Positions 1 through 12,200 of a stretch of DNA of 64,000 bases are shown here, one piece after another. Position numbers and translations under genes: made by a program. Under the pieces are notes generated by a model. That model worked only from the letters and a program-made list of their open reading frames with translations. It ran no database searches and had not been told where the DNA came from. Each line of letters starts with the position of its first letter. The first letter of the stretch is position 1. Origin of the DNA: Yamagishiella unicocca (Eukaryota; Chlorophyta; Chlorophyceae; Chlamydomonadales; Volvocaceae); contig BDSL01000025.1 in the NCBI GenBank assembly GCA_003116995.1, forward strand, positions 744,001-808,000, written 5' to 3'.

Positions 1-455
1 CGCGGATTCTCTTATAAAATCCCCCTTCCCGACGCCATTCAGCACATCATTCAATCCACCGCCCATCCCTCCTCTTCTACAGTCGCTAGTTGCCACCATG
101 CTGGCGCCCTTGCCTAGTCGCTTGGGTGCCTGCTGATAGAGTTTGGGCGGGACCCGATGGGACCCGGGCGGTCTGTCCTGCGGCGCAGCCCCCAGGCGGC
201 CAGATCCTTTCCGTGGTCACCCGACCGACCATGTTGAGAGGATGCGTTGTGTTACAGAGCGGGACCCGAATCGAGTCGCACGGGGCACGCTTGGACCTTA
301 CAGACTAGCCACCTGCAAGCCAACATCACCCTGTCCCGACCCCGGGAGTCGTTAGGCCTGACCCCGGCCTGACCAGGGGAGTCGTCAGGCCCGACCCCTG
401 ACGTGCCGCAGTGAACCCCTTGCTGTCTCTTCCCTTCGCCCTTTCGCACCGGCAG
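1..455 (+). other. intronic sequence upstream of the last exon of kinase A
   Basis: No exon could be recognised here. The segment precedes a splice acceptor (CAG, 453-455) that opens the last exon of a kinase-family gene, so it is most simply the final intron of that gene, whose other exons lie left of the window. Confidence 0.45.
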
Positions 456-659
456 GATGGATCAGTCGACGGCGCCCATTATTCCTCCAACAAGGGTTTA
501 GTTGGGGACGGTCAGCGCCCGGATCCGTCCGACCTACGCCAGCTGTCGTCAACGTTGTCGGAAACCGCGCTGATCCAGCAGCTGGAAGGCGTGGAGCTGG
601 AGATGGGGCGGCCCTTTGCAAGGGCGGATCTGTCTAGTGGAGATGAGAAGGCTCGTTGA
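456..659 (+). CDS. C-terminal exon of receptor-like kinase A (partial)
   Basis: This is the last exon of a gene whose body lies left of the window. After the acceptor at 453-455 the frame is open to TGA at 657-659. It encodes the segment LSSTLSETALIQQLEGVELE, which matches the C-terminal tail shared by kinases B (about 15984-16064) and C (about 36543-36622), SSTLSEGALNEQLGDVELEL. The exon starts in phase 0, as the final exons of B and C do. In B and C the protein ends six residues after the shared tail. Here it continues for about 19 residues, of which the last 12 (ending SSGDEKAR) are encoded by the first unit of the 40-bp minisatellite that follows. No kinase domain is visible here, so assignment rests on the tail alone. 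It implies a third member of the + strand array. Confidence 0.6.
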   Translation, partial: DGSVDGAHYSSNKGLVGDGQRPDPSDLRQLSSTLSETALIQQLEGVELEMGRPFARADLSSGDEKAR

Positions 660-1644
660 AGGGGCGGGTTTGTCTAGTGGAGATGAGAAGGCTCGTTGAA
701 GGGGCGGGTCTGTCTAGTGGAGATGAGAAGGCTCGTTGAAGGGGCGGATCTGTCTAGTGGAGATGGGAAGGCCCGTTGACGGGGCGGGTCTGTCTAGTGG
801 AGATGAGAAGGCTCGTTGAAGGGGCGGGTCTGTCTAGTGGAGATGAGAAGGCTCGTTGAAGGGGCGGGTCTGTCTAGTGGAGATGAGAAGGCTCGTTGAA
901 GGGGCGGGTCTGTCTAGTGGAGATGAGAAGGCTCGTTGAAGGGGCGGGTCTGTCTAGTGGAGATGAGAAGGCTCGTTGAAGGGGCGGGTCTGTCTAGTGG
1001 AGATGAGAAGGCTCGTTGAAGGGGCGGGTCTGTCTAGTGGAGATGAGAAGGCTCGTTGAAGGGGCGGGTCTGTCTAGTGGAGATGAGAAGGCTCGTTGAA
1101 GGGGCGGATCTGTCTAGTGGAGATGGGAAGGCCCGTTGACGGGGCGGGTCTGTCTAGTGGAGATGAGAAGGCTCGTTGAAGGGGCGGGTCTGTCTAGTGG
1201 AGATGAGAAGGCTCGTTGAAGGGGCGGATCTGTCTAGTGGAGATGAGAAGGCTCGTTGAAGGGGCGGGTTTGTCTAGTGGAGATGAGAAGGCTCGTTGAA
1301 GGGGCGGATCTGTCTAGTGGAGATGAGAAGGCTCGTTGAAGGGGCGGATCTGTCTAGTGGAGATGAGAAGGCTCGTTGAAGGGGCGGGTTTGTCTAGTGG
1401 AGATGAGAAGGCTCGTTGAAGGGGCGGATCTGTCTAGTGGAGATGAGAAGGCTCGTTGACGGGGCGGATCTGTCTAGTGGAGATGAGAAGGCTCGTTGAA
1501 GGGGCGGATCTGTCTAGTGGAGATGAGAAGGCTCGTTGAAGGGGCGGATCTGTCTAGTGGAGATGAGAAGGCTCGTTGACGGGGCGGGTCTGTCTAGTGG
1601 AGATGGGAAGGCCCGTTGACGGGGCGGGTCTGTCTAGTGGAGGT
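621..1644. repeat. 40-bp minisatellite, about 25 full units
   Basis: The perfect 40-bp period is easy to follow because units line up with the numbering. The unit core is TCTGTCTAGTGGAGATGAGA followed by AGGCTCGTTGAAGGGGCGG. Variants are GGATC/GGGTC/GGGTT at the unit start, TTGAA/TTGAC at its end, and an occasional GGGAAGGCCC form, and they recur in blocks (for example units near 741, 1101 and 1581). The first unit overlaps the last codons and stop of kinase A. Confidence 0.97.
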
Positions 1645-2184
1645 GGGGCCTGCAGACGTGCAGAGGCATGTAGTCACGGATGCGCGTGCTCAGCTTCTGG
1701 AGGGGATTGACGGGACCGATGGGGCTGGACTCTAGCGCTTCGAATTTTGTCCGCCCCCAGCCCAATGCGGCGCGCCAGCCCTGGAACGCCAATCCTGGAG
1801 CGCCAGGGTTCGGGGAAGGTAGAGGGGCAGATTGCTGGGATTTCAAGGGATAAATATGCTGCCCCCGGGGACTTCCGAGTATGGCTGACTGGCTGAGGTA
1901 CAGCTTACCGGGTGGCGTACGTACCTCCTTGTCGCCTTAGGGATTGGGGCTGTCGCTATAGGGATTGGGGTTGTGGTGGTGCGAGGTCGGGGGTTGCCAA
2001 CAGGTCATGAGACGCGCGGCTGCACGTCGCCGCATTGGGGAGGAAACAGACTCATTGCTGCTGGTTTAATGAGGCGCTGGTACCAGGGTGTGAGCTGGGG
2101 CCGCAGCCTGCCATTTGGAGGACGCGAAGGTGAACCGAGCAAACAAATACTCGAATGTTGCAATGAAATCTTGCTAACCTGTGC
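1645..2184. other. non-genic segment downstream of kinase A
   Basis: I see no convincing exon. This would be 3' UTR or spacer of kinase A. No similarity to the spacers after kinases B and C was noticed. Confidence 0.4.
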
Positions 2185-2499
2185 GTGTCAAGGGCTGGCT
2201 TAAGCGTATTAAGGGTTCCTGTTTTACTTTTGAGTTTTTGCTTTATTCAACGGGCGGTGCTGCAGGTTTCGTGTGGCAACGGTTGCTACAGTGCGGATCG
2301 AAATGTTGGCCTGAGTGTCGTCGGAGGAGATTTGTCCAACTCCGTAGAGTTTTCTCATGTGACGGAGGCAGTTATTTGCCATCAGCCTGCCTACCTCAGG
2401 CATCCCGACATGGGAGAGGCGACTTTTAGGTCCTCAGCGCTGTATCCAGAGGAGCGTGCCAGTGGCTACCTCTTCACGATTTCAACTGTCGACGGGTGA
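2185..2499 (+). CDS. small ORF or orphan exon of unknown function
   Basis: An open frame runs to TGA at 2497-2499. The credible part begins after an acceptor-like GTGCTGCAG (about 2259-2267) and encodes about 77 residues starting VSCGNGCYSADRNVGLSVVG. Residue use is mixed and not repeat-derived, unlike most open frames nearby. I do not recognise a family. It could be a terminal exon of a small gene, a transposon remnant, or chance. Confidence 0.2.
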   Translation: MSRAGLSVLRVPVLLLSFCFIQRAVLQVSCGNGCYSADRNVGLSVVGGDLSNSVEFSHVTEAVICHQPAYLRHPDMGEATFRSSALYPEERASGYLFTISTVDG

Positions 2500-3925
2500 A
2501 GCGCTTTGGTGGCAGCTGTTCACGGTCTACATGAATTGAGGCCACTGGTTGGCATGAATGAAAGTGCAATCGATGTTCATCCCCCGTCTACACCTATTCC
2601 TTGAAGAGGCGCAGCGCGATGCGCCTCTAGAAATGGATGGGGTGGTTTGAGGCCGCAATGATGTGGACGTTGGTGCTAGCTCGTTGACTGGCTGCTTTGT
2701 TTCTTGCAGGTTGGTATACCGGTATCGTACGGCGGGGCGTGCCTTCGGGTGCTTACGTCATTTATGTAAACAGAGACTGTCTCCGAAGGCGGAGGCTGTC
2801 ACGGAGGCTGTCTCGTGCAGGGAGGCTGTCATGCGAGCTGATGGGTCGTCGGCACGCGACCCTGCCGTGTGGTTGTTGGTCCAGCAAGCGTGTGATGGGT
2901 AATAGATGAAGCGGGAAGTGTCATCGGTTGGCTTCGGGAAAAAGCCGATCGGCTTTATTCGAGGCAACAGGACAAGGCTGTCGGTGATCCCACCCCTGTT
3001 AATTATGGAAGGAGTATGCACGCATGCGGATGCGAGCGTAGGTTGCGTCCATGATTCACAATTAAATATGAATTGAATTGCAGGACAGATTGGAGTGAAA
3101 TAACAAGACGGCAGGACGCGCCGCTAATAATTGTTTCACCCTGAAATGGACAACTGCTTTCCATGCCAGGGTTTCCTTAACGTACCTAATGCACGTCGAT
3201 TCTCGTCGTGGCTATCTACCTAGCTGCCTGGTCGGTTCACGTCCGGGTCCTTCCGGACGGGTACTTAAGGACGATGTCCAGTGTTATTACGGAAGCAAGC
3301 GGCGTCCTTTTTAATTTATCGACGAAAGACGCAAGGATCATCGCCGCAGCCAGGCAGTCCGTCCTGGAGCGATCGACCTATATATACATCGAAGAGGGGC
3401 CATTTGGGCTACTTTCCCGTGGGTGGTAAGTGCCGCTGCTCGTTCTCTCGGCCCTTGGTCGGGGTTTCTGTTGGTTTGCCGTACCGTGGGTCGACTGGTT
3501 TTTTCTTCTTTCTGCTCCTCTCTCAGTGTCAGGCGATGTGGCCGATAGCCCTACCTTCTTCCCACTGTAAAAATTACTGCTGCTAGACATGTGCAGCTAG
3601 CTAGCTAGCCACAAGTCAAGCGCTCGCATGCGTCGACGACGAAGAGCGCCCGCTCAACCGGTTAGAAGCCGCTTACCGATCGCAATTGACCGCTCAAGCA
3701 CAATATTAGATACAACGACGCTAGTGGCGGCAAACGTGTTCAAGACTGGATGGAGGCATTAGATTCGCGGCCAAAGAACAGTCTTGAATAACTGCGTCCG
3801 TCCATCGCGCCCTGTCGCGCAGGCCGCGTAACTGTCAGTTCCTTAGGTGCGGCTCGAGAGACTCTTGCTCTCCTTGCCAACCTGGCGGCCCGATGTCACC
3901 CTTCCACACCGCACCGCTCCCCCCT
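2500..3925. other. spacer; contains a possible transposon end at about 3526-3586
   Basis: No gene is supported. Positions 3526-3586 (starting GTGTCAGGCGATGTGGCCGA, later CCCACTGTAA) resemble the left end of the 58908-59920 element, including its subterminal CCCACTGTAA motif, so this may be an old end of the same family. No partner inverted end was found nearby. Confidence 0.35.
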
Positions 3926-3984
3926 CTCACCCTCTCGTGACCTGTTGGCGCACTGCGGTACGTTGAGCAGTTGGTGGGGGGTGG

Positions 3985-4235
3985 AGAAGCGGCGGCGGCA
4001 GCAGCGGCGGCGGCGGCAGCAGCGGCGGCGGCGGCAGCAGCGGCGGCAGCAGCGGCGGCAGCAGCGGCGGCAGCAGCGGCGGCAGCAGCGGCGGCAGCAG
4101 CGGCGGCAGCAGCGGCGGCAGCAGCGGCGGCGGCAGAGGGGCGAGCACCGGCGGCGGCAGTATTAGCGGTGGAGGGCCGAGCAGTGGCGGCGGCAGTATC
4201 AGCGGTGGAGGGCCGAGCAGTAGCGGAGGCTGCCG
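3985..4235. repeat. (GCG/GCA)n trinucleotide tract
   Basis: A tract of GCGGCG and GCAGCA triplets, then degenerate GCGGCGGCAGTAT-type units to about 4235. It opens all frames (poly-Ala, Arg/Gln or Leu/Pro ORFs on both strands), but nothing around it supports an exon. Confidence 0.9.
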
Positions 4236-4449
4236 GCCGGGAACCAAGCGGCCGTAGGACACAAACAAGTAGGACGGAGCAACTCCCAATGGTCGGTGGG
4301 GACTGACCGCGCTGCCTCAGCGCTCCTCCAAACCCAGTTTTGGTGGCTCCCCCTAATGTAAGAAAAATACGCCGAAGGAGGCGTGAGAAACAAGGTCTTA
4401 TGCGGTCCCTGAAACGGCGACTGACTTCACTAAACTTACCGTTCGCAGA

Positions 4450-5445
4450 CTAATGATAAGACCTCTAAGCCTGGGCGAACCTAGGACAAAAAAGGGGCCC
4501 GCGTCCGTGGCCTCACCATCTGAGAACCGGGGGTGAACCCAGCAGGCGCCCCGAAGGGCACAGAGAAGCCTTTAAAGGCACAGTCGCACAGAGATGCCGG
4601 GCAAACCCAGAATGCGAGTATTACAAGGGAGCCAGAACGGCTACAAGCGCGGAAGCGCAACCAGGCGGGCCCGATGGGCCAGGCCACGACACAGATCACT
4701 GGGCAAATGAGCCCGCCCTCACCGGCCGGGAAGGGGCAAAAGCCGAAGGCAGCCAAACACGAGGACACGGAGAAGGCAGCACGCACAACTCAAAGCCCGG
4801 GCAGGAGCACAAGCGCGTCTAGAAAACACGAACCACCTGCACCAAGCCAGCAGCGAGACGCGAGAGCGCGACCCGGCAAAACGGGGCCCCAAGCCCTTAT
4901 ATCCCAAAAGCACCCACAAAAGAGAGCAGAGCGGGGGCCCCAGGCCCCAACCCCAAAAACGCCCACAAAACCGCACCCGAGTCAACCGTCGGGCAAGTCC
5001 TCGGCACCCGGGCGGCCCGGGAAGACCACCTCCCCCGCCGGCGAGGCGGCGAGGAAGGGGTGATCAGACGGGACGGCCCCCCACCCGCGGGGGGCCAGCC
5101 CCAGCTCGGCAAACGCACTGAGGCGGGCCCAGAAGTCGGCCGTCACCGCGGCGCACACCCGCACGACCGGCATGCGCCCCCCGGGGGCCCCAGCCTGCAC
5201 CCGAAACAGGAGGCGGAGCCCCAAGCCCAGCGCCGCGACGGCCGCCAAGCACACCATATCCCAAATAAGCGGGTGCATCCCCAAAGGGGGCCGACCCAGC
5301 CACAAATGCTGCGGGAGCAAGACAACCGCGCCCCCCATCGCCTCCACAAGCTCGTCGCGCAGAGATAGGACAAGCAGGGGAGCCCAGACCGAAACCTCGC
5401 CGTACGCCACGCCAGCGCTAGCAGCCAGCAAGTGCCCCAAAAGGC
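4450..5445. other. GC-rich block with overlapping ORFs on both strands, probable transposon fragment
   Basis: Composition changes here to runs of GGGCCC and CAAAA-type sequence. The + strand has a 176-codon Lys/Pro/Gln-rich ORF (4533-5063). The - strand has a 152-codon ORF (5440-4982, ATG start) with two hydrophobic stretches, near residues 18-42 and 58-80. Neither has a recognisable domain or splice context. The block could be a piece of a non-LTR element or of an unknown gene. Confidence 0.25.
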
Positions 5446-6214
5446 ATGTTAACTATGCAACTATGAACACTCTAATAGGTTAATATTAGCTTCTTCTTCT
5501 GTATCGCACGGCGCCGTACCAAAACACACTGCCCGACTGAAAATGAATAGCACCCTACCTGGTATGAAGCTCAATCTCAGCTGTTTCCTGCAAGCAGTAC
5601 ATCCACGCCTGGTGAAGGCACTCGATTCAAGATACGCATACAACGTGGACTTCCATATTAGTCGAATGACTGGGAATTGGGCTTCCAGACTTCCAGGTGC
5701 ATGGCATGGTCAGAAGCTCAGAACCCTAGGTATAGGCAGAAACCAAGATATAAAGAAGATTTCGGCCATACCCGCATCCTGGAAACACACGTACAGATCA
5801 GAGCCATTTCCTCTCCACACAAAGCCATCTTATTGAGTACGGCCTTGTGACACATTCCTCACACAGTCACAGTGTCACACCAGCACGTTCGCTTTGCACT
5901 GCGATTAATTGATAATCATACGCCTTTTGCATTTTCCAGAATACGCAGCTCGACAAGTTCAACATGGCTTGCAATCTTGCAGCGTCATGTCCAGCATCAA
6001 CGCCACCTAGATGAATAGGAACAAAAGAATTTCTAGAAATGATTACCATGGCATAGAGTTATTGACATGTCTCAAGAGTTATTGACATGTTTTCACTACC
6101 GGTATTGTGTTGTCTCGGCAGAGGCGTTACTTATGCCCGTTTCGAATGCTCCGAAGGCTGTCTATAATAATCCTTTCAACTATTCTTGGGGAGACATAAG
6201 GCTTGCTTCAGCGA
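5446..6214 (+). promoter_or_regulatory. upstream region of kinase B
   Basis: A less GC-rich stretch between the preceding block and the kinase B start codon, expected to hold its promoter and 5' UTR. A direct repeat of AGTTATTGACATGT occurs at about 6057-6090. No diagnostic core-promoter element was identified. Confidence 0.3.
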
Positions 6215-9200
6215 ATGGACAGCTTTTGGATACTATTCGTCATTGCAGTGCTCGCCTTGCCTACCACGTCCCAGAATGTCATGCGGACGCCATCTTATAA
6301 AGAGGTGGAGTGCAGGACTGGCGCGGAGCTGGCTGCCGCTCTGACGGACCCGGCAGTTGGCTCGGCACTCTTGCCGGTCGATATGACTCTCAAGAATAGC
6401 GACTGGGCTGGCTACGAACTTCCCATCGTGATGCGACGGGACTTCCTCATCGTCGGGACAGCTAGCCGCCCAGTTACAATCGACATGGCCTTTGTGCGAG
6501 GAAAGGTGCAAGCTCTCTAGGGCCTGCGGGCAAGGGTCAAGGGAACGGGCCTTCGCCGAACATCATAAGGGCGGGGCGAGGTCACGTTCGGGTTGAGGGT
6601 GCCGGCACTCGGGGGCATATCCGGTTTGGTGGCTGGGTTCTGCTACAACCCACATCCTTATGTCTGCGGTTGTGCTGCAACAGGGTCAGTTCACGGGGGG
6701 TGCCGTATTCAGGGTCTGCCCTGGCCTGTAGGGGCATTCCGCTCCCTGCCTCAGGTCAGCAGCAGATGCGCTGATGCGTGGTTTGTGGCTTAACTTTTCC
6801 CGGCCCCTGCCTTCTCGCACCTCAGGCCCAGCTCACAGACGGCATCTCGCTTACGATTCGGTACGCGGTGCTGGTCAACTATCGTTCGGGATCCTGGAAC
6901 CAGGCTCCGGGACTAGATTTGCTGGCGCCAGCGCCAGCCAACGGAACGGCGTTCGTCAGGATGAATCACGTGGCTATCGTCGCCCGGGCATGCTTTCCGC
7001 TGGCGATAGCGCAGTAAGTAATCGCGACCATATCACATGGCCGTCTGCGCTTCCAGCAGTAGGTTGCTCGTCCAACGGGGCCCACGTGTCTGCGGAACCA
7101 AAAAGGTTGTCGCCCCCACGACGGGGCGCGTGAGCCGCCTCTACGGAATGCCGTACAGCCTGCCTGCCACACAGCACTCTTACCCCTCACTTTACCCCCC
7201 CCCCACACACTCGCCTGCCAGGTTTTTAGCCAGACACTGTGTCCTGTGTCCAAGGACACTGAGTTTACGTTTACTCTCATTTCTATACACACACATACAC
7301 ACACACTCTCGCATTCCGCATGCCCAGCCGTTTCGCATGACCCTCGGACGATCGCCTCGTAATGCATTTTGCCCCTGTGCCGTACGTGCGTGCACCCATC
7401 CTGACTCTGGTCCGCCTATCCGCCCCTCGCTGCGTCCGTGCCTGCCACCCGCCAACACGACCAGGCAAGCAGTACAACAGGGCGCAGCCCGCCCCTCGCA
7501 AATTCCTGGCGCCAACACCTACACTCTACCCGAGCCTCAACCGGATAGCTGCATCAACAGCACCACCGCTCCCCTCCTGGAGCAGTGCTACGTATACACC
7601 GGCCGCTACATTGATATGGCTGCGCCGGGCATGGAGGCCCAGCCCAACGGCAGGACGGTTAGCAGCAACTACTTGGTACGGCCGGCCTGATGAGCGGGTG
7701 GCGTACGGCATCATGTCACATGGTATATGCTTGGACGAGCATCCATCCGCCCATCCATCCATTTTGCTGTGTGTGTATATGTGCGTGTGGTGGCGCATTG
7801 GCTGCGGCGGCTAGGGCGTCCCGGGGGATTCGCACTGACAGCGATTGCTGACTCATGAGTAAGGGGTAGGGAGGACATTCGAGCTCCGAAACAGGACTTG
7901 CAACGATGAGAGGCGGCCGAGGAGCAACAAGAGGGGGGTGCTAGCTGCGCTCGGGATGGATGGCCGTGGGCGAATGGGATGTACGGTATCAGTCAGTCCG
8001 AATGCGCACACGCACGCACCATTTCCCTTCCCCTCAACACGCCCGGTTGAGTTCCCGACCTGTTGTTCCTCTATCTCTCCTGCTTCCGTGATCGCGCTCG
8101 TTTCTTCACCGTCCACCATCCGCGTCGCCGCAACCTCCGCCTCGTGCACACAGCACAGCCTCATTGGGCTCGCCACTGACGCTGAGTACGACGCATGTCG
8201 TACCGTGTTATTGTCGTACATGTGCAGCTTCACTTGACGGACTCCCGGGTGCTGTGCGTGGGCCTCCTTTCCCTGGAGTGCATTGCCCGGCTCGGGCCCC
8301 TCGGCTGCGTCCTCTACACCAACTCCCTGTCGCCGCCGCCTCCTGCTGAAGCATCCGACCAGCCGGGTGACGTGGTTTCGGAGCGGTCCTCGCGGGCTGG
8401 ACTTCCTGGCGCGGGCGAAGGCAGCGAGCAGGGGCCCGGCGGAACGAAGCAGACGCTGGCGGTGGTGCTGGGGAGCGTGATTGGAGGTACGGACGTGCTA
8501 GCGACGCAAGTGATGAATGCTAGGGTCCCAAGTGAGATGCGCTAGCGACCCAAATGAAATGTGCTAGCGACCCAAGTGATGTAGGTGTGTGTTGGACGTA
8601 AAACCCGGACACCCAACCCAGTTATTGCCCAATTTCGCACGGCTGGCTGACGTGGCATTGGCTGACGTGGCATTGGCTGACGTGGCATTAGCTGACGTGG
8701 CATTAGCTGACGTGGCATTGGCTGACGTGGCATTGGCTGGGGATCTGTCCTCATGACGCACAGGGCTGCTCCTGGTCGGGGCTGTGGCACTGGGCTTGGT
8801 ACTGCTGGCGCGGAGGAGGAGAGGACGCCAGAGGGAGCTCAAAATGCAGTTCGTCTCGCCAGCGCCGTTCATCATTGCCGGTACGGAGGCGGCCGCCGCC
8901 GCCGCAGGCGACAAAGCTGCTGGCGACCCTGGAAGGTATGGGTAGGCTGCAGATGAGCCTACTGCTTGCCCTGAAGCACACGCTTCCTTCCTGGGACACC
9001 CACTATGGTACCTTTCTGTCTACTCTGCCCATGCCGCCACCACCACCACCACCACCACCACCACCACCACCACCACCACCACCACCACCACCACCACCAC
9101 CACCACCACCACCACCACCACCACCACCACCACCACCACCACCACCACCACCACGACCACCACCACCACCACCATCACCATCACCACTCCACCACCACCA

Positions 9201-12200
9201 CTCCACCACCACCACCACCATCGCCACCACCACCACCACCGCCACCACCACCACCACCACCACCACCACCAGCATCGCCACCACCACCACCACCGCCACC
9301 ACCACCACCACCACCACCACCACCAGCATCGCCACCACCACCACCACCACCACCACCACCAGCATCGCCACCACCACCACCACCGCCACCACCACCACCA
9401 CCACCACCACCAGCATCGCCACCACCACCACCACCACCACCACCACCACCACCACCACCACCAGCATCGCCACCACCACCACCACCACCACCACCACCAC
9501 CACCACCACCACCACCACCACCACCACCAGCATCGCCACCACCATCACCACCACCACCAGCATCGCCACCACCATCACCATCACCACTCCACCCTGCTGA
9601 CCCTGGTCCAACTCCCGCTGCGTCGCGGAATGTACGGCAGGAGCTGGAAGCAACCTGTGGGGGGAGGCACGTGCATGCAGCCTCAGGGCAGCGCCGCTGA
9701 CGGACCCACCAGGCACCACCTGGAGACGCGTGCAGGCGACCAGGAGCCGCTCGCTTTCGACTCCGCAGCCGGCAAGCTGACGGGGGGACTTACAGATGAC
9801 AGCGGGAGCTTTGCAATCGTGAACGTTGCAAGCGTGGCTTTCATCGGACACGCAACAGGTGTGTGAGGGGGGGGTTACAACAAAAGAAAAGAACCGGTAA
9901 CGCAACTGGGGAAGTGTAGTGGGTGCATAGTCTTCATGCGGAGTGGGGGGTTACAAGAAAAGAACCGGTAACCCGACTGGGGAAGTGTATTTGGTGCATA
10001 GCCTTCCGACATCGGGACGCGGAAGGGGGGTTTGATAATTGAATCCGCGAATCCACGGCCGACAAACCGAGGGCGGTGAAGGTGACGGTGGAGGGGGGGG
10101 TCCGTGGCGCTCCCTCTGACGAGAGGTTGCTGGCGCTCAGCTGGGTGCAGGGGTCCATTCGCTGGCAGGGCGTCCTACTGCCAGCCCCTAGTGAAGAACG
10201 GCTGGGTGGAAACGAGGGGGTGTCGGAACATGGGTGTGCAACCGATGCGGCCTTGCGATGTGAGCATTCCGCTCTGCGACGCGCCTTCCTTGCTGGTCGG
10301 CTCTGGATGTACGGCACGTACGACATGTACGGCATCCACGAGCTGCGCGGAGTCCGTCCCCCCCCCGCCCCCCCCGCCTGCTGGCCGGCTTGCTTCTGCG
10401 ATGTGGAGGGCACGGAGCCGGCAGCCCCACACGACAGAATGCGCGCGTAAACCCTGAAGCCCCTGTAACTCCTAAAACCCGGGAACCCCGTGCTGTGTGT
10501 GAATCGCAGACGACACCACCGGCTATTCGGGTGCCTTGGGGTTTACGCACTCCGGTAGCCAGGCGCTGGTCATCACGCCTGCGACCCCGCAACGCCCCGA
10601 CCTACAGCTGGGCGTGCGGATGGCAACCTGCACAACCAACAGCACTGCGGCGAGCCGCCGGTCGTCCTCCTCCTGCCCGCTAGGAAACAGCCGTAGCAGC
10701 GGTGTGAGGAGCGTGGAAGGTGGGGCTGTAGGGACTTCGGGCCGCAGCCGTCTGCAACGGAGCGTGGAGGGCGGGGCTGCTGGGACTTCAGGCCGCCTGC
10801 CCGCGGCTGATGTTGTGGATGGCGGCGGCGGTGGCGCGACTGGCAACGTTGTGACACTGCTGCCGGTGGTTCTGGGCAAGGGCGCCTTCGGTCGCGTGTA
10901 TGAGGGCACGTACCAGGGCGCGCGGGTGGCGGTCAAGGTGGTTTCGGAGTCGGCCTTTGGGGTGCTGGAACAGCTGCTGCCGCCGGTGGGCTCGCAAGAG
11001 ATGCTTGCGCAGAAAGTACGGCAGGACGAGCAGAGCGGTCAGGGCGGCCCAGGGACTAGCGACCCCGTGGACCCCGGGTCATCACCTTCTGAGTACGACA
11101 CGGAAGCTGGCTCCGGCGGTTGCGGGCACAACCGCCACCTGCGTCAGTTCACACAGGAGGTGGAGGTGCTGGGGCGCTGCCAGCACCCCAACGTGGTGTG
11201 GCTGCTGGCGGCGTGCCTGACGCCGCCGCGGATGTGCCTGGTGATGGAGCTCATGGAGACCTCCCTGGAGCGACTCATCTTCGCGGGTGGCGGCTACAGC
11301 AACTCGCTCATTCCGCTGCCGACGGTGCGCCGGGTGGTCGCTATTGGTTGCTCCCTTCGCGCGAGCTGGGGTCTTGCGGGTGTGGTTTGCCTAGGGCTCT
11401 GCACCTTTGCCTAGGGATCTCATCTTTGCCTAGGGACCTCATCTTTGCCTAGGGCTCTGCACCTTTGCCTAGGGATCTCATCTTTGCCTAGGGATCTGCA
11501 CCCATACATATGCTTGCCGTAGGTTCGTCGAGTCGTGCTCGGCGGGGTGTGGGCGTGGGTGTCGTTGGCGGGCTAGGGGGCTGGGGGACGAATCCCCTTC
11601 CCCCTAGGACGCAATAGTTGAGTGACGACCATCGCCGCGGTGCGCTGGCCGGAGGGGATGCTTCCTACCAGGGCGACGACGGAAACCGATGGTGGGTCTC
11701 CCACCGCACACCGCAACAGTTCTCCAGCATGCATCTCAAAACGTCTGTTTTAAACGGTTTTTTCGGGCATCCACGGGTCTTCCTCGAACACCGCAACAGG
11801 CGCGCACGTTGTGAGGGATGCGTGTCATCCGACAGACCGCACCCGAAACAATGTTCCCGCAACTCCGCCGCACTCAGCACTTTGTTGCTGGTCCTGGATC
11901 GGCGGGTTCGTTAGCCGGGGTGCCGTCCAGCCCAGCCTTGCGGCTGCGGGTGCCGCGCGGGAGCTCTCGAACCCTTTTTGTGCGGTTTGCATCCCACCCA
12001 CCCACCCACCCATGCATCTCAAAACGTCTGTTCTAAACGGGTTTTCCTGGCATCCACGGGTCTTCCTCGAAACCCACCGCCGTCAGTTCCGACCCACGGG
12101 CAGTGATTTTTTTTTGGTTTTGGCCGGGGAATTATTTGGTTACTTATGAGGAACGAGTTTTCCGTCTGGACTAATTTTCTGTTCCTTTTCTGTGAGGCGC

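Noticed and set aside
621..1644. Possible CRISPR array
   Set aside because: Units are head-to-tail with no unique spacers, and the context is a eukaryotic gene end.
3927..4306. Poly-Ala and Pro/Leu-rich ORFs
   Set aside because: They are frame products of the GCN tract without splice or domain support.
8875..9905. Long poly-Pro, poly-His, poly-Thr and poly-Val/Gly ORFs
   Set aside because: They are the frames of one CCA microsatellite between kinase B exons, with no independent coding signal.
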